Shown here: positions 1 to 12,040 of the stretch, in pieces
Position numbering within the stretch: the stretch's first letter is position 1
How the letters are laid out: every line of letters starts with the position of its first letter
Source of the DNA: Polychytrium aggregatum
Taxonomy: Eukaryota; Chytridiomycota; Chytridiomycetes; Polychytriales
Direction: 5' to 3'
Assembly (NCBI RefSeq): GCF_025602895.1
Contig: NW_026516229.1
Location: 62,001 to 126,000 of the forward strand
Length of the DNA: 64,000 nucleotides
Position numbers and translations under genes: made by a program
The notes under the pieces: model-generated
Databases searched by the model: none
What the model saw: only the letters and a program-made list of their open reading frames with translations
What the model was told of the DNA's origin: nothing

Positions 1-1841
1 GACTCGTCCACCGTTGCCAACTTTGACCGATCCCACCTGCAGTTCTTCCACAACTTTGACGGCTCCAACCGCTGGTTTGACAAGGCTATCCAGCTGATCG
101 TCACCAACAACGGCCGTGCCGGCATCAACGGAGAGGTAACGACGACAGTAGCAGCGGCAGCAGCATGACTGGCAGGATGAGCTAGTATCTGGCTGTTTGA
201 AACGCAAGGACTTGGAATGCAGCGGATGGCTGACAACCTGCATCACTGTGCGTGCAGCACTCTCCCGCAGATGCCGTTATTGCCGGTAAAATGATGGACT
301 ACATCGTCCAAAAGTGAGTCTTGTCCTCTCCGGGCGAGAGATGCAAGCCCCGGCGCTCTTGGCTGCACACACAAGCTGACTTGCGCGAGTGGGATTGCCG
401 CGATGGTACTGTATCAGCCCTTGCGACTGACTCTGCATGTCGTTCCCGATGATCGCTAGTGAGCCTGCTGTCGATCCCGCCTCCGTGGAGCAGTTCGCCG
501 TGCCCTCGGTTCGACGACTGGAGTGGATCGTGGACGAAAAGGTCACCAAGGCCATCGATGAAGCCCTGTTTGCCTCCGAGCACGCCGCCAGAAACATCGA
601 GAGCTGCATCCTCCACACCGACGCCTACGGTGCCCGCTATATCAAGGAAGTCGGTAGGTGTTTGTCTATGTTGTACTGGAGCCTGGTGATGATGGTGGCG
701 TATTGGGCTTCTTATCCGGACAGAAGCAGTCTGGGTGCCGCAGCATGCGACCGAAATGATTCGAGCGACGCCGGTATGTGCTCTTACACGCCCTTCTCTT
801 ACTGCCACCCCCTCCTCCTCAGCCGGCGCCAGCCCCGATGCCTATGTCCAGATGGCGCTCCAGCTCACATGGAGACGCCTGCACAACGACCCCACGGCAG
901 TCTACGAGTCGGTCTCGACACGCCAGTTTTTGCACGGCCGCACCGAGACCGCGCGAAGCCTTTCCAAAGAGTCCTGGGACTTTTGCAAGGCCTTTGATGA
1001 CGACAATGTCCTTGTAAGTGGATCGATGCATGCACGCAGCAGTGAAGCGCATGGGCAAGTCGGGAACGGTGACTGTCCCGCATCACATTCCTCTGCGAGA
1101 CCATCCGTACGCTAATGTGCCGGGCGGTCCCTTGGCTTGCAGTACGAGGACAAGACCCAGCTCTTCCGCAAGGCCGTCGCGGCGCAGTCCAAGTATGTCC
1201 GCGAGGCGAGCCAGGGCAAGGGCATCGACCGCCACTTCCTTGGTCTGAGAAGCATGATCACCAAGGAGGATGCCGAGAACGAAGCCGGCATGGCCATTTT
1301 CAAGGATCCGGCGTTCTCCCGAAGCGTCAACTTCCGGCTGTCCTCGAGCAACGTCTCCCCCGGCAAGCACTTTTTCGGTGGCTTCGGGCCGGTGGTGGTC
1401 GACGGCTATGGTGTCAACTACGCCATCGACACGGACCAGCTCAAGTTTTCGATTTCGCGCAGCATTCGCTGCAAGGAGACCTCGGCCTTCAAATTCCGAG
1501 AGACGCTGCAACGAACGCTGACGGATATGATGATTCTGTTCCCCAAGCGGTAGGTGGCTGCTGGCGTGCCTTTCCTCCCCTTCCGTTGCATCGATCGGGT
1601 CTCGCGCTGAGATTGCCCCGCTGTCTTCGCGCTTGCCCCGATCCGATGTCCTCGTGCTTGCCGTCGCTCACACCGCTGTCGTGCCTGTGCCAGATCCGAG
1701 GTCTGGGGATACGACTGGAAGGATAAGCGCAAGCTCGAGCGCAAAGAGAGCGAGTACCTCCGAACGATGAAGCAGATCTCGGACGAGTACGAGCACAAGA
1801 AGCAGATCATTTCCGCCAAGTACGACCGAACGCAGAAATAA
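1..1841 (+). CDS. Carnitine O-acyltransferase (acetyltransferase type), 5' end outside window
   Basis: This enzyme moves acyl groups between CoA and carnitine, normally in mitochondria or peroxisomes. Six exons are visible (1-135, 258-313, 460-653, 823-1013, 1143-1549, 1694-1841) and encode the last 376 residues in one consistent frame; the N-terminus lies left of the window. The first exon holds the family segment FDGSNRWFDKAIQLIV. The codons at 258-263 give the catalytic His of the EHSPADA motif. SPDAYVQMALQLTW (exon 4) and GGFGPVVVDGYGVNY (exon 5) are also diagnostic. The usual Ser-Thr-Ser carnitine/CoA-binding triad reads Ser-Ser-Ser here (LSSSN). The C-terminal exon adds a charged, Lys/Glu-rich tail rather than a recognisable peroxisomal signal. 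The family is clear. Acetyl versus longer-chain preference and the organelle cannot be decided from this fragment. Confidence 0.93.
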
Positions 1842-2254
1842 ACTCCCCCCGTCTGCCGGGGTGCCATCCAGTAGCCAGCGACGCAGTGACCCCCGGGTGC
1901 GGCCAGACCGCACAGCAGGGCGATGTGCCACTGCTTGTGAGCCGGTGATGTACATGCCAAGCAGGCATTGGTGCGCTGGGAGGTTGGGTGACCGCCCGAC
2001 AGCCAAGCCCAGCCAAGAATAGGAGGAGGTCTGCGTCGATGTTGGTCACGCATGTCTGTTGCCGTTTCTGCGGCCTTGTTGTGGGCCACCGGACTTGCTC
2101 CTTTTGGCCACCCCCGTCTCCCAAGGTGCCCCCAGCATCCTCCTGGCTGGCCCAGTCCCGCCCCCACAAACTCCATCCAAACTGTCCATCCTGCTCGTCG
2201 CTTGCATCTGCCTCAAAGCCCACGTTTCCCCCGTCTCTAACACCCTCGTCCAAC
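1842..2254. other. Intergenic: 3' of acyltransferase and 5' of CRAL-TRIO gene
   Basis: No conserved reading frame, RNA gene or clear TATA box was seen. It should hold the 3' UTR of the upstream gene and the promoter and 5' UTR of the next one. The part just before 2255 is rich in C and CT runs. Confidence 0.5.
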
Positions 2255-3742
2255 ATGTCGATCACCACTGTCGATACTGCCAAGTTACAGGTGAGCACTG
2301 GCCCTCAGAGGGCTGCTTCATCCAGACCAGACCAGACCAGACCAGATACAGGCCCGCTCCTCTGTTGGGCACACGGACGCTGCGCAAACGGTCGTGGCCA
2401 TCGTGCAGGACTGTGTCCCCTGTCGCTGCATTCGCCTGAGGGATGCGGCATCGATGTGCGCTGACTCTGGCACACCCGAAACCGCCCCCCCCCCTCTAAA
2501 GGAACTGATATCCCGAGTGCGATCGAGCCCCGATCTCGAGGCCCTCGACTCGAGCCAGCTCTCGGACTGGTGGATCCGCAAGTACTACATCTCTGCCGGC
2601 GGCAACCTCGATGTAGCCCTCAAGGCCATCGAAAACACACTGGTAAAGCCGGTCCTCCGGTGCGAGCTTGGTGCCCTCCCGGCCGATGGGCCATTGATCG
2701 GCTTGTGTGCTAATCCCACTTGCCATCCGTCCGTCCCTCCGTCCCTCCGTCCTGCTGCTGAAGATATGGCGCCGGGAGTTCCGGTATCAGGATATCTGGC
2801 ACGAGAACTTTGCCGAGGAGGTCCAGTCTCGCAAGCTGTGTTTCCAGGGCAAAGCCCGAGATGGCTCGGCTATCCTGTACTGGAAGGGCAGCCGCCACGT
2901 TGCCGACGTCAAGAAAGCCGACCATCGCATCCGATTCATTGTCCGCACCATCGAGCAGGCCATTCGGGACGGGTGCGTTTGCGATCGAACAGCAGTGCCG
3001 CGCAGCGAATGGGCTATGCACGGCCGAGCTTTGGCCGACTGAGTTCTCCTCCAGCTGGCAACCCCCGCTCACTGATCATGTTTGCACCGACAGCATCCTG
3101 GATGACAGGCTGACCATTGTTGTCGACAAATCCGATGTCGGCTCAGAGAACCTCGACGGAATGCAGGTTCGTTTGGCGTGGCGGCTGCTGTGTTGCTGGC
3201 TCGGCAAGCGTCTGTTCATCCATTCATCCATTCATTCAGCCATTCGGTCATTCAGCCTTTCATCCATTCATCCGGTCATTCGCCCATTCATCCTCGCTCG
3301 TCTGCACTGGCCCAGAGTTACTTACCACCAACCGGCTTTGCTCTTTTGTCTGCCGCTTTGCCCGGCTCGCACTGCACAGTTCTACCGCATGCTCATCCGG
3401 GTTCTCCAGGACAAGTTTCCCCAGATTCTCCAGCGGGTCATTGTCTTTCCGACAAACTGGATCCTGTGGACCACTTGGAAGGTCATCAAGTCCTTCTTGG
3501 ATCCGTCGGTAGCCGACAAGTTCATCATGCTCGGGCCCAAAGAGATGCATGAGGGCCTCCTCCGATATCTCTCGCCCGAGGTCGTGCCTGTGCGCTACGG
3601 CGGGACCCTCACGGACCAGCAATGCGATGAATATTTTGTGCGAGAAAACGGCATGGCCCAGCAGCCAGCTGGCTTCAGAAGCAACCCGTGCCTTTCGACA
3701 GTCGACGACAGCAGCACGATGGACTCTGCCGTCTCGATATAG
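2255..3742 (+). CDS. CRAL-TRIO domain (Sec14-like) lipid-transfer protein
   Basis: Five exons (2255-2290, 2502-2642, 2764-2972, 3094-3166, 3380-3742) give 273 residues in frame. A three-helix CRAL-TRIO-N region (residues about 13-80) is followed by the lipid-binding fold. Family marks include DGSAILYWKGSRHV, LTIVVDKSDV, and the C-terminal stretch FPQILQRVIVFPTNWILW followed by FLDPSVADKFIML. After the domain comes YLSPEVVPVRYGGTL, which matches the usual 'lp.eyGG' end of the fold. Such proteins carry a phosphoinositide or another hydrophobic ligand between membranes. There is no signal peptide or membrane segment, so it is probably cytosolic. The first coding exon is only 12 codons. Introns 1 and 4 contain simple repeats (a CCAGA-type run near 2317-2347 and CATT/CATC-rich sequence at 3217-3300). 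The ligand cannot be predicted. Confidence 0.88.
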
Positions 3743-3785
3743 CACAGAGTCGTAATCGGACCCACATACGCTCCTCAAGCGCATA

Positions 3786-3880
3786 CGGACATGTGCTTTG
3801 TATTCCGCCTGTCTATTCATGTGTTTCGCCTGTCTGCTCATGTATTCTGCCTGTCTATTCATGTACTTTGCTTGCTGTTC
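3786..3880. repeat. 21-bp imperfect tandem repeat, about four units
   Basis: Units reading roughly GCCTGTCTATTCATGT plus five bases recur at 21-bp spacing just 3' of the CRAL-TRIO stop codon, probably in its 3' UTR. The rest of 3743-4249 holds no recognisable gene. It should contain the promoter of the peroxiredoxin gene. Confidence 0.75.
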
Positions 3881-4249
3881 ATATCAATACTGTCGCTCTG
3901 CAATCATCCTTCCGACGACGACACCATGTCTCTGTTATGCTGCCCATTCCGCATCCACCGCATCCACCGCCTCGCTCCTCGCTGGTATCGGATCGACGGG
4001 CGGATTTCATCCGCATCCGATTCCATCGCCAGCGAGCATCCGATTCCCGCGGCCGTGATCCCGCTGCGCCGGGCTCCGTTTCAAATCCGAGCCTGCCCCG
4101 CGTTGCTCCAGGGAAACGCAGGCGGCGCCGTTCTCAGCCCAGTATTTGAAGCTGCCCTTCGCCGCGGCTTGCTTGGTCGCCATCTGCCCCCCCCCTACAG
4201 CCACCGCTCTCTCCTCCACAACCGTCGTCCGCAGCTTTACCGCATTGCC

Positions 4250-5273
4250 ATGGCTCCCGTAAGTCTGCAGACTGTGCTCCTCGCCGATCGTCTCTCTGGA
4301 GCAGCAGACCCGGCCCCCCTGGCTTCTTGCGTCGCTTCTTCCAACCGCGACATGCACTGCGTTCCTTGATGGTGCTGGCGGCGCTCCTCTTCGATCGCTC
4401 CCCTCTTCTCCACCGCATTGGAGATGCCCATCTTGCATGTCGCTCAGCAGTATCACTCGCCCAAGTTGTGATCTACCACTGACATGCGTCCTGCTTCGTC
4501 GCGTGAACACATCCAGATCGAGGTCAACCACCGCATCCCCTCTGCCACCTTTGGCCACTCTGGCAACCCCGAGGAAGTCGGTGCCTGTGCTCGCCCCAGC
4601 ACCATCTCGTCTGACGAGCTTTTCAACAACAAGAAGGTCGTCATCTTTGCCGTTCCCTTTGCCTACAGGTACTACTACGCCGCCAGTCGGCCCAGCGCTT
4701 GATCTGCTTCGCGATCGCCCCTCCTCCACTAACCATCCAGAGAGTTTCATCCGCGTGGCGGGCGATTGATCTGCTGCACCGCAACTGAGGGCTGACTTGT
4801 CGTTGTCTGCTCTCGCACTTCAGTCCTGGATGCCAGGGCACCCATGTTCCGGGCTTCCTGGAGCACTATGATCAAATCAAGGCCAAGGGCGTCGACACCG
4901 TCGCCTGCGTGAGCACCGACTCGGTCTGGGTCATGGATGCCTGGGGCAAGGCCCTTGGTGTTGGCTCCAAGATTCTGATGCTCTCGGACGCCCACGCCGA
5001 GTTCTTTGACAAGCTTGGCCTGACCGTCGACTCGACCGCCAGTAAGTGCTATGCCGTATGCTCTTACCCGGCACCATTATTTGCCGCTGGGCAGCCCCAG
5101 TCGCGGCACCATCTCCTGACAGTTTGCTGCTCTCAGGCCCTCGCGCCGGATTCTACCTCAAGCGCCCCGAGCGCTTCGCCCTCATCGTCGACAACGGCAC
5201 TGTCAAGTACGTCGGCGTCGATGCCAGAGATATCCAGCGCTCGGCCGCCGCTACTGTCCTGGCCAACCTCTAG
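4250..5273 (+). CDS. Peroxiredoxin, type II / PRX5 class
   Basis: A thiol peroxidase that reduces hydroperoxides. Four exons (4250-4258, 4517-4668, 4824-5041, 5137-5273) give 171 residues, the usual length for this class. Exon 1 encodes only Met-Ala-Pro; joined to exon 2 it gives the family start MAPIEVNHRIPSATF. The peroxidatic cysteine lies in SPGCQGTHVPGF, assembled across the exon 2/3 junction after VVIFAVPFAY. This segment differs from the common 'GAFTPtCS' form. Downstream marks are GVDTVACVSTDSVWVMDAW and LSDAHAEFFDKLGL. FYLKRPERFALIVDNGTVKY closes the thioredoxin fold. There is no targeting sequence, so a cytosolic form is likely. The reductant is probably thioredoxin or glutaredoxin, as known for the family. 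Confidence 0.93.
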
Positions 5274-5602
5274 GCTCAATGTGTTGAGAATATATTGACG
5301 ACTGCTCTTGAAATACGCTGGTCTTGGGATACGGTTGTCTTGGCTTGAGCCGCGTCCACGGCCGATGGATTGTACCATTTCCCAGCGAGTGCGATCTAGC
5401 ATCCGTGATCATCTGCTCCGCATTCCATACCGCACACAAACTATCCAACTGCCTCGCCTGAGAGATGCGGCTCTCAGCAAGTGGCGAATTATGGATGCAT
5501 CTGTATTCCCATCCAAAAAAAAGAGCCATAAACACGGGATGTTCCGTTTCATTCTGCAAAGTGTATTACGGCGCGGCAAGAGCCGGCGTCCTGCTGCGTG
5601 AC
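5274..5602. other. Convergent 3' intergenic region
   Basis: Lies between the ends of the peroxiredoxin (+) and NDUFA9 (-) genes. Only an A-run at about 5514-5523 stands out. No gene or structured element was seen; it should hold both 3' UTRs. Confidence 0.5.
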
Positions 5603-8295
5603 TCAGACTCTCCACTCGGTGGTCTGGTACTTCTTGAGGATGGTCTCGAAAGGAGCGTGCTGGAACTGGTTGGAGCGGTATAGACGGACGAATCGGCTGA
5701 TGGTGTCCTCGACGCTGAGCGGCTCGATACTGAGGTCCTTGAAGGTCAGGGCGCCAGGGGTGGCTTGGTCGTTGATGTACAGCTGGCGGCGCACCGGAGC
5801 GTGGCGGCAGTTAGCAAGGACGGTGTTAGAATTCATCCGCAGCATGTACGGCGCTGCAGAGGACATGGGAGCTGCTTGCATCGCATCCGACTTACTCGCT
5901 CGACTTCATCGGCGGTGATATGAGGGAAGACCATGACGGTGTCCAGAGCACGGCCAAAGAGCCTGAGCAGCAGGGGCAATTGATGAGCACACATTGGGCT
6001 GGTTCGACCTGCGTTCCAGTGAGCGGATGTGAGCGAGCGGCAGAACGGCGCCCGCAAACTTACTTGTAGACAGCTTTTGGGACGGGGAAGGTCTCGTGGG
6101 GATGCATGGCCATATCACAGAAAAACTTGAACAGGTTGCCGTAACGGTACTCGTAGGGGCTGACGGGGACAGCTGTGTCAGCTCAGCGAGATGCGGGATG
6201 GGATCCAACGCCATGGGGCAGATATGCGGAGCGGCACAGCACCTACCCGTAGAGCTCGACGATCTTTCCGGCAACTTGGCTGTCAGACTCCATGGCGGCA
6301 AGAGCCTTGGCAACATCGCCAACCTAAAGCCGTCGAATAATGTCTCAGCTATAGTGCATCGCATTGATCCCCTTGTACACCGGCTCAGAAGGCTGAGACG
6401 AATCTGGGGGTCCATCGCCGCGTGTCGTCGAGCCGATCGCCTGCCGGCAGATGCGATCTACTTACATAGACGGGTCTCAGCAGAGTCTTGCCGCCGTTGG
6501 GAATGGGGGTCGGTCCGGGGACCCACTTTGTCCACCCTAGCATGACAAACAGAGCGGGTTAACCAGTCTAGCTCGGCTGTCTCACAATGGTGTTGCGGCG
6601 CAAGGAGGATGTCGAGCATCAACGCCGACGAAAGTTGCGAAAGCCGCACCCAGATACCACCCATCAACCCATCAACCCATCAACCCATCAGCCCATCAAC
6701 CCATCAACCCATCAACCCGCCCGTTCGCACTTACAGCCAAAGCGGTTCCAGAATTTGTCTTCCTTTCCGTACATGTATCCAGGTCGAACGATCGTGGCCT
6801 CAGGGAACTCCTCGCGCACCGCAATCTCACCGAGAGCCTAGCCAGGTCCGATGAGAGTTGTTAGGTCCTGAGCGCGCCTGTAATGTCGCACCGTACTCTG
6901 TTGCTGGCCACTCGTACCTTCGATCGGAGGAACGCAGAAGTCGAGTTGACATCAGCGTTGAGGGCAGAGACATGAATGAACTTGGTCGCACCCTCCTCAC
7001 GGGCAATGCGAGCCAGTCGTCTGGCGCCATCGACATGCACAGCCTCGAAGGAGAAGTTCCTGGAAACCACAGGAAGAATGTCAATATGCACCGCCGTGGC
7101 AAAGGGGCTCGTAGGGCAGGAGGCAGGCAAAGATGCGGCAGTGGGGCTTACTTGGTGGTGAAGTCGCGGCCGACCAGGTTATAGACGACGTCGGAGTGAC
7201 GGACACACTCGGCAATCTGGGTCTCGTTGCGGATATCAAAGCGCTGGCACGACAGAGAGCAGACGCATCAGCCGAGTCGATTCGTGTCTCCCCGAAGCGC
7301 GCATTTCTTTGGCGACCGGCTTGTTTGATTAGATACGCTGCAGAGTGATCGGTGGGCCTTACCAGCGGCACGATCTGGCCGAGATCGCCCATAAGCTTCA
7401 GGTGGCGCTTGTCGTCATCGTTGCCGCGGTACGGAATGACGACCTGGGTGCCCTTCTTGCCTGTGTTGCAGATTCGCAAAAGCCGCGATCGTCAGCCACA
7501 GCCTCATTGCCAGTACGCATGTACTCTGCTTCCGAGCGATGCAGATTGCCGTCCGCGGTGCACTACGTCTCATAATCCCAAGGTTGTGTGTGTCGGGGTG
7601 CGTTTGGTATCATCTCGATAACATAGGTCGCGATTGCCGCTGTTCATAAACCGATGCGGCGGTTCGTCTATACATCCACAGCGCCTCGTTCCATGCTGTC
7701 TAGCTAGCGTATGCTGATCTCGGCTGCGTACGCACCAAGGTTGTTGACCAGGTATCTGCCGAGGAATCCGGTACAGCCAAAGACAGTGGAGACATGGCCT
7801 GCAGCCAAACAAAGGAGTCAGAGACAGCAGTGAGCAACGCCGCGACGATCCAACACCGGCTATCAACCGGGACTGCACGGCGAGGTCCACTTCCAACGCG
7901 AAGCGACTGGAGATTCGTGTCGGTTGCCACAGCCGTCAAAGATAGGACCTGCATCCATCCAGTGATAACAGCGGAAACGTGGATTGTCCATCGACAGTAC
8001 CGGAGACAGAGGAGCGGCCGCCGGGGCCTTGCTTCACAAAGATCTCGCCGGCGGTCGATCGCTTGACGACATCGTGAATGCCACGCTGATTTGGTCGGAG
8101 ACGCACAATGATTATTTTTCAATTATTGGAATGTTAGTGTATCCGAGCTGGATCTGTCGGGTTGCTGCCTCGTCGGCCCGGCCCGGCCGCGAATGGCGAG
8201 GAAAAGGAATCGATCGAGGAGAACGGCGACAGCGCCGCAAACCAAAAAGGAGCAGGCGCCATCGCTATCGCCCGTTGCACCCGCACCAGCGACAT
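5603..8295 (-). CDS. NDUFA9: NDUFA9, complex I 39/40-kDa NAD(P)-binding subunit
   Basis: Accessory subunit of mitochondrial NADH:ubiquinone oxidoreductase, built on a short-chain dehydrogenase fold that binds NADPH. At least eight exons on the minus strand read [10 protein letters not shown], then [18 protein letters not shown] (dinucleotide-binding glycine motif). These are followed by [39 protein letters not shown] and [44 protein letters not shown] and [17 protein letters not shown] complete the match to this subunit. The stop is at 5603-5605. The mature N-terminus begins in an exon starting near 8085 with a CTAAC branch-point-like sequence upstream of it. The start codon is uncertain: the ATG at 8295-8293 gives a short Arg-containing leader that splices in frame. 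Gene identity is secure; the 5' exon is a guess. Confidence 0.9.
6657..6718. repeat. 8-bp tandem repeat (CCATCAAC)n in an NDUFA9 intron
   Basis: About seven near-perfect copies of CCATCAAC with one G variant, inside an intron of the NDUFA9 gene. Confidence 0.9.
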
Positions 8296-9057
<762 letters not shown>

Positions 9058-12040
9058 CTACATGATGCCCTGATGTGCAGGCCAAGGTTAAACATGGGCG
9101 TCGTATGAACAACGACGGCCATATGTACGAATAAGTCGGTACCACAACCCCACGCCAAGTCATGCGTGCTCGTATGTGCACCTACCGAGTCTCGTAACGC
9201 ATTCTGTAGGCCATTGGTTGTTACGGTTATGGGCGCAAAGTTAACGTCATGAGTTGAAGCGCTATTCTTGATTATATGCCGGAGAGCACTGCATATCATA
9301 GCCATCTCCACATCCACATCCACATCCACATCCACATCCACATCCACATCCACATCCACATCCACATCCACATCCACATCCACATCCACATCCACATCCA
9401 CATCCACATCCACATCCACATCCACATCCACATCCACATCCACATCCACATCCACATCCACATCCACATCCACATCCACATCCACATCCACATCCACATC
9501 CACATCCACACCCCCACACAAACCTGCAGAATTGTTACTTTGACCGCTGCAAACACAAGCCGAATATTGGAGGTGTCTGTTGCTTGTGTGAGACTGCGGT
9601 GGACAGCATTCGCACATGCCATACAACCATCGTCAGCATTGAGTGTGAGAATATGAAAAGTTCGTCACTAAGGAGCGTCGTTCGGCCGATGTTTCAAGAG
9701 TGCAAGCAAGTCCGGCGAAGCACGTTCGTCACACCACTGCCCTCTTCGGCGACAGAGTAGAGACAAGCCAAGCGAACGCAACCATATTGAACTAAATCAT
9801 CTCGATCGAGCTCCGTCATACGTACTGTGGGTAGATATTTAGCCGTGCTCGATTGACCTGGGTGAATTTCCATAGGATAAACTTGGCGGCCTTGTTGAGG
9901 TCTGCGCCGCCGGCGAATTCTGCATAGGAACCGAGTCAATGGCCCGTCAGACATTCGGCCGTTTGTCTCCGCGGTTATGGGAGTGGCATATGCGGTCACG
10001 ATGCAAACACCTTGCCTTTGTATTCCGGAAAGTAGTTCTCAAGCGGAACTTTCTGGAGCTTGATTTTAAAGAGGTCAATTTTGTTGAGAAACAGCACGAT
10101 GCTTGTCCGTAAGAACCACCGGCTGTTGATGATGGACTCGAATAGCGTCAGGCTCTCGACCATCCGATTCTGGTCAAGGCATGCGAGAGTTAGCTTGGGC
10201 CTGCGGTGAAGAGCCTCATCTGCGCAAGCGAAGGGCCATGCAATCGCATCATACGATGGCACCCGACACCGCAGCAGAATGAGCTTGAGAACCAAGATGC
10301 GGTTCTGGAGCTGCAAGCAAGTAGCGCGAATGGTGAAGCTGCCAACCTGTCCGGCCTCCTCAAGGAGCACTTGGTCATATTCACTCAGTGCCACGCAGAA
10401 TATGATCGACGTCACGGCTTCGAAGCAGTGGATCCATTTTCTTCGCTCCGATCGCTGTCCTCCAACGTCGAACATGCTGGTCGTAGAGTTGGCGGGCAAT
10501 ATGGGCTTGTTGCATCAGCATCGCCGCTCATCATCGGGTACACGCCATCGGCAAAGACTGATACGGGCAAATAGTGATATCAAGCAGCTAAGCGTCTTAC
10601 TGAATATTGAGCTGCCCCATGTTGAACCGGGTCTCGGTAATGCCTGTCGTCTTGGTTCGTGCCCGCAGAACGTCCTGCTCGAGCGGGATATAGTCCGGCG
10701 TGCCTATGCGCTTGATGTTTTCAAAAAAGCTGGTATAGGGGGCAAAGATGATGGGAATAATGAGGATGCCATGCTGCGTGATGGACACGCACAAGCATCA
10801 GTGCCGAAGACGTGCAGCTCAGGACCACGGGCGTGAGGCCGATCATGTGTAGCGGCTCGATCTCGCCTCTTTTCCTCAGGCTGCCGACTTACTATGGCGC
10901 GGAATCGATGATGTAAAACTCGCTGCTCCGATCCATCAACTGCACCACGGTGGGGTCGGCCCATAGTTGTGAGAGATCCTCGCTGATCTCGGGGGTGATC
11001 CGAAAATTGCTGTCGTGTTCGATCCGGAGACCGGCGTACTTTTTCTCGAGGCGCTGCAGTGTGTTGGGGCGGCGACATCATCCCCGAGTCGGGTCACCAG
11101 AAACAGTCCGAGGATCGATATCGATCAGAAGCGCGTCCCCATATTTCATAGTTTCCAGCGATGCCAGCGATGCCAGCGATGTCGTTAGCAGGCCAAGAAA
11201 GCATGCGAACCCAATATCCGGCGGCAAAACCAACGAAAGTGCAAAGACCGTGGTGTTGTCGCTGATGGTGGAGACACGCCTCCACCAAGATCAAGAGCCA
11301 TCATCCGCTTCCAAACCGCAGCCAAGGCGAGGCTGTGCTTACTTCGCAGTCGTTGTTGGTGTAGGTCAGTCCAAACTTTTTGACGGCCTGCAGTATGGCC
11401 TGCGTGCTGTCGATGATGTTTCGGTATATCGTTGGCCGGAAGGTGAGGAGCTCTTCTTTACTGTACCCACTCTGGTGGATGATCTTCATCTGCTTGACAA
11501 TCGTGGACTTTCCTGACTCGCCTCCTCCTGGTGGCGGTAATGAAGGGATATGAGCCATTCATTCAGTCCAAATAGCGCAGACCGAGGCCGAGGGCATGCA
11601 GGCCAGCCCGGACGGCGCCGACACCCGCCCTTGCTTATGCCGTGCTTCTGAAAAGGTCCTGTCGGCCGCGTCCGCGAGGAGGCGAATATCCCAGCGCCGG
11701 ATTTCCGGGAGCGAATAGACGATCCTTGTGGGAAAGGACCGCTCTCAGCGGCAGCGCCCGTCCGCGGCCAGAATCGTCGCCAGTCAATGCCACTTTGCCC
11801 CACACTTTTCCCACGCGAATGTGGTTGCGCACACATTTAGGCGAATGCTGCAGCGCAGGTTTCCCCCGACACGCCTGCAAGTTGGGAAGGGGTGTGCCCG
11901 CGCCAGCGAAAAGATAGGTTACCCAGCAGCAGAATCTTGCATTCCTTCTTGAACTTTTGCGAGTCGGCCTCGATGATCTTTTCGATGTTTTGTGATTTTT
12001 GGCGCATCTCTCGGACTTCTTTGGTTATGCACAGCCCCAT
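9058..12040 (-). CDS. Heterotrimeric G protein alpha subunit
   Basis: Membrane-attached GTPase that relays signals from seven-helix receptors. Ten minus-strand exons give 356 residues with every phase consistent: 12040-11923, 11527-11343, 11053-10893, 10729-10601, 10476-10347, 10169-10016, 9919-9826, 9593-9524, 9203-9186, 9069-9058. The N-terminus MGLCITKE carries Gly2 (myristoylation) and Cys4 (palmitoylation). The P-loop reads GGGESGKST (usually GAGESGKST). Switch I contains the Arg and Thr of RARTKTTGI, switch II is [14 protein letters not shown], then FLNKIDLF (NKxD) and [11 protein letters not shown]. The C-terminus is NALRDSGIM, split over 18- and 12-nt exons. The -4 residue is Ser, so a pertussis-toxin site is absent. 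Intron 6 needs a GC donor (AAAG|GCAAGG). Intron 8 holds the hexanucleotide repeat. Confidence 0.93.
9303..9510. repeat. (CCACAT)n hexanucleotide array, about 34 copies, inside a Galpha intron
   Basis: About 34 almost perfect copies of CCACAT on the plus strand (ATGTGG in the sense of the Galpha gene). It occupies most of the intron between the exons ending at 9524 and starting at 9203. It is open in several frames (His-Ile, Ser-Thr, Trp-Met, Val-Asp), which would fool gene finders. Confidence 0.98.
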
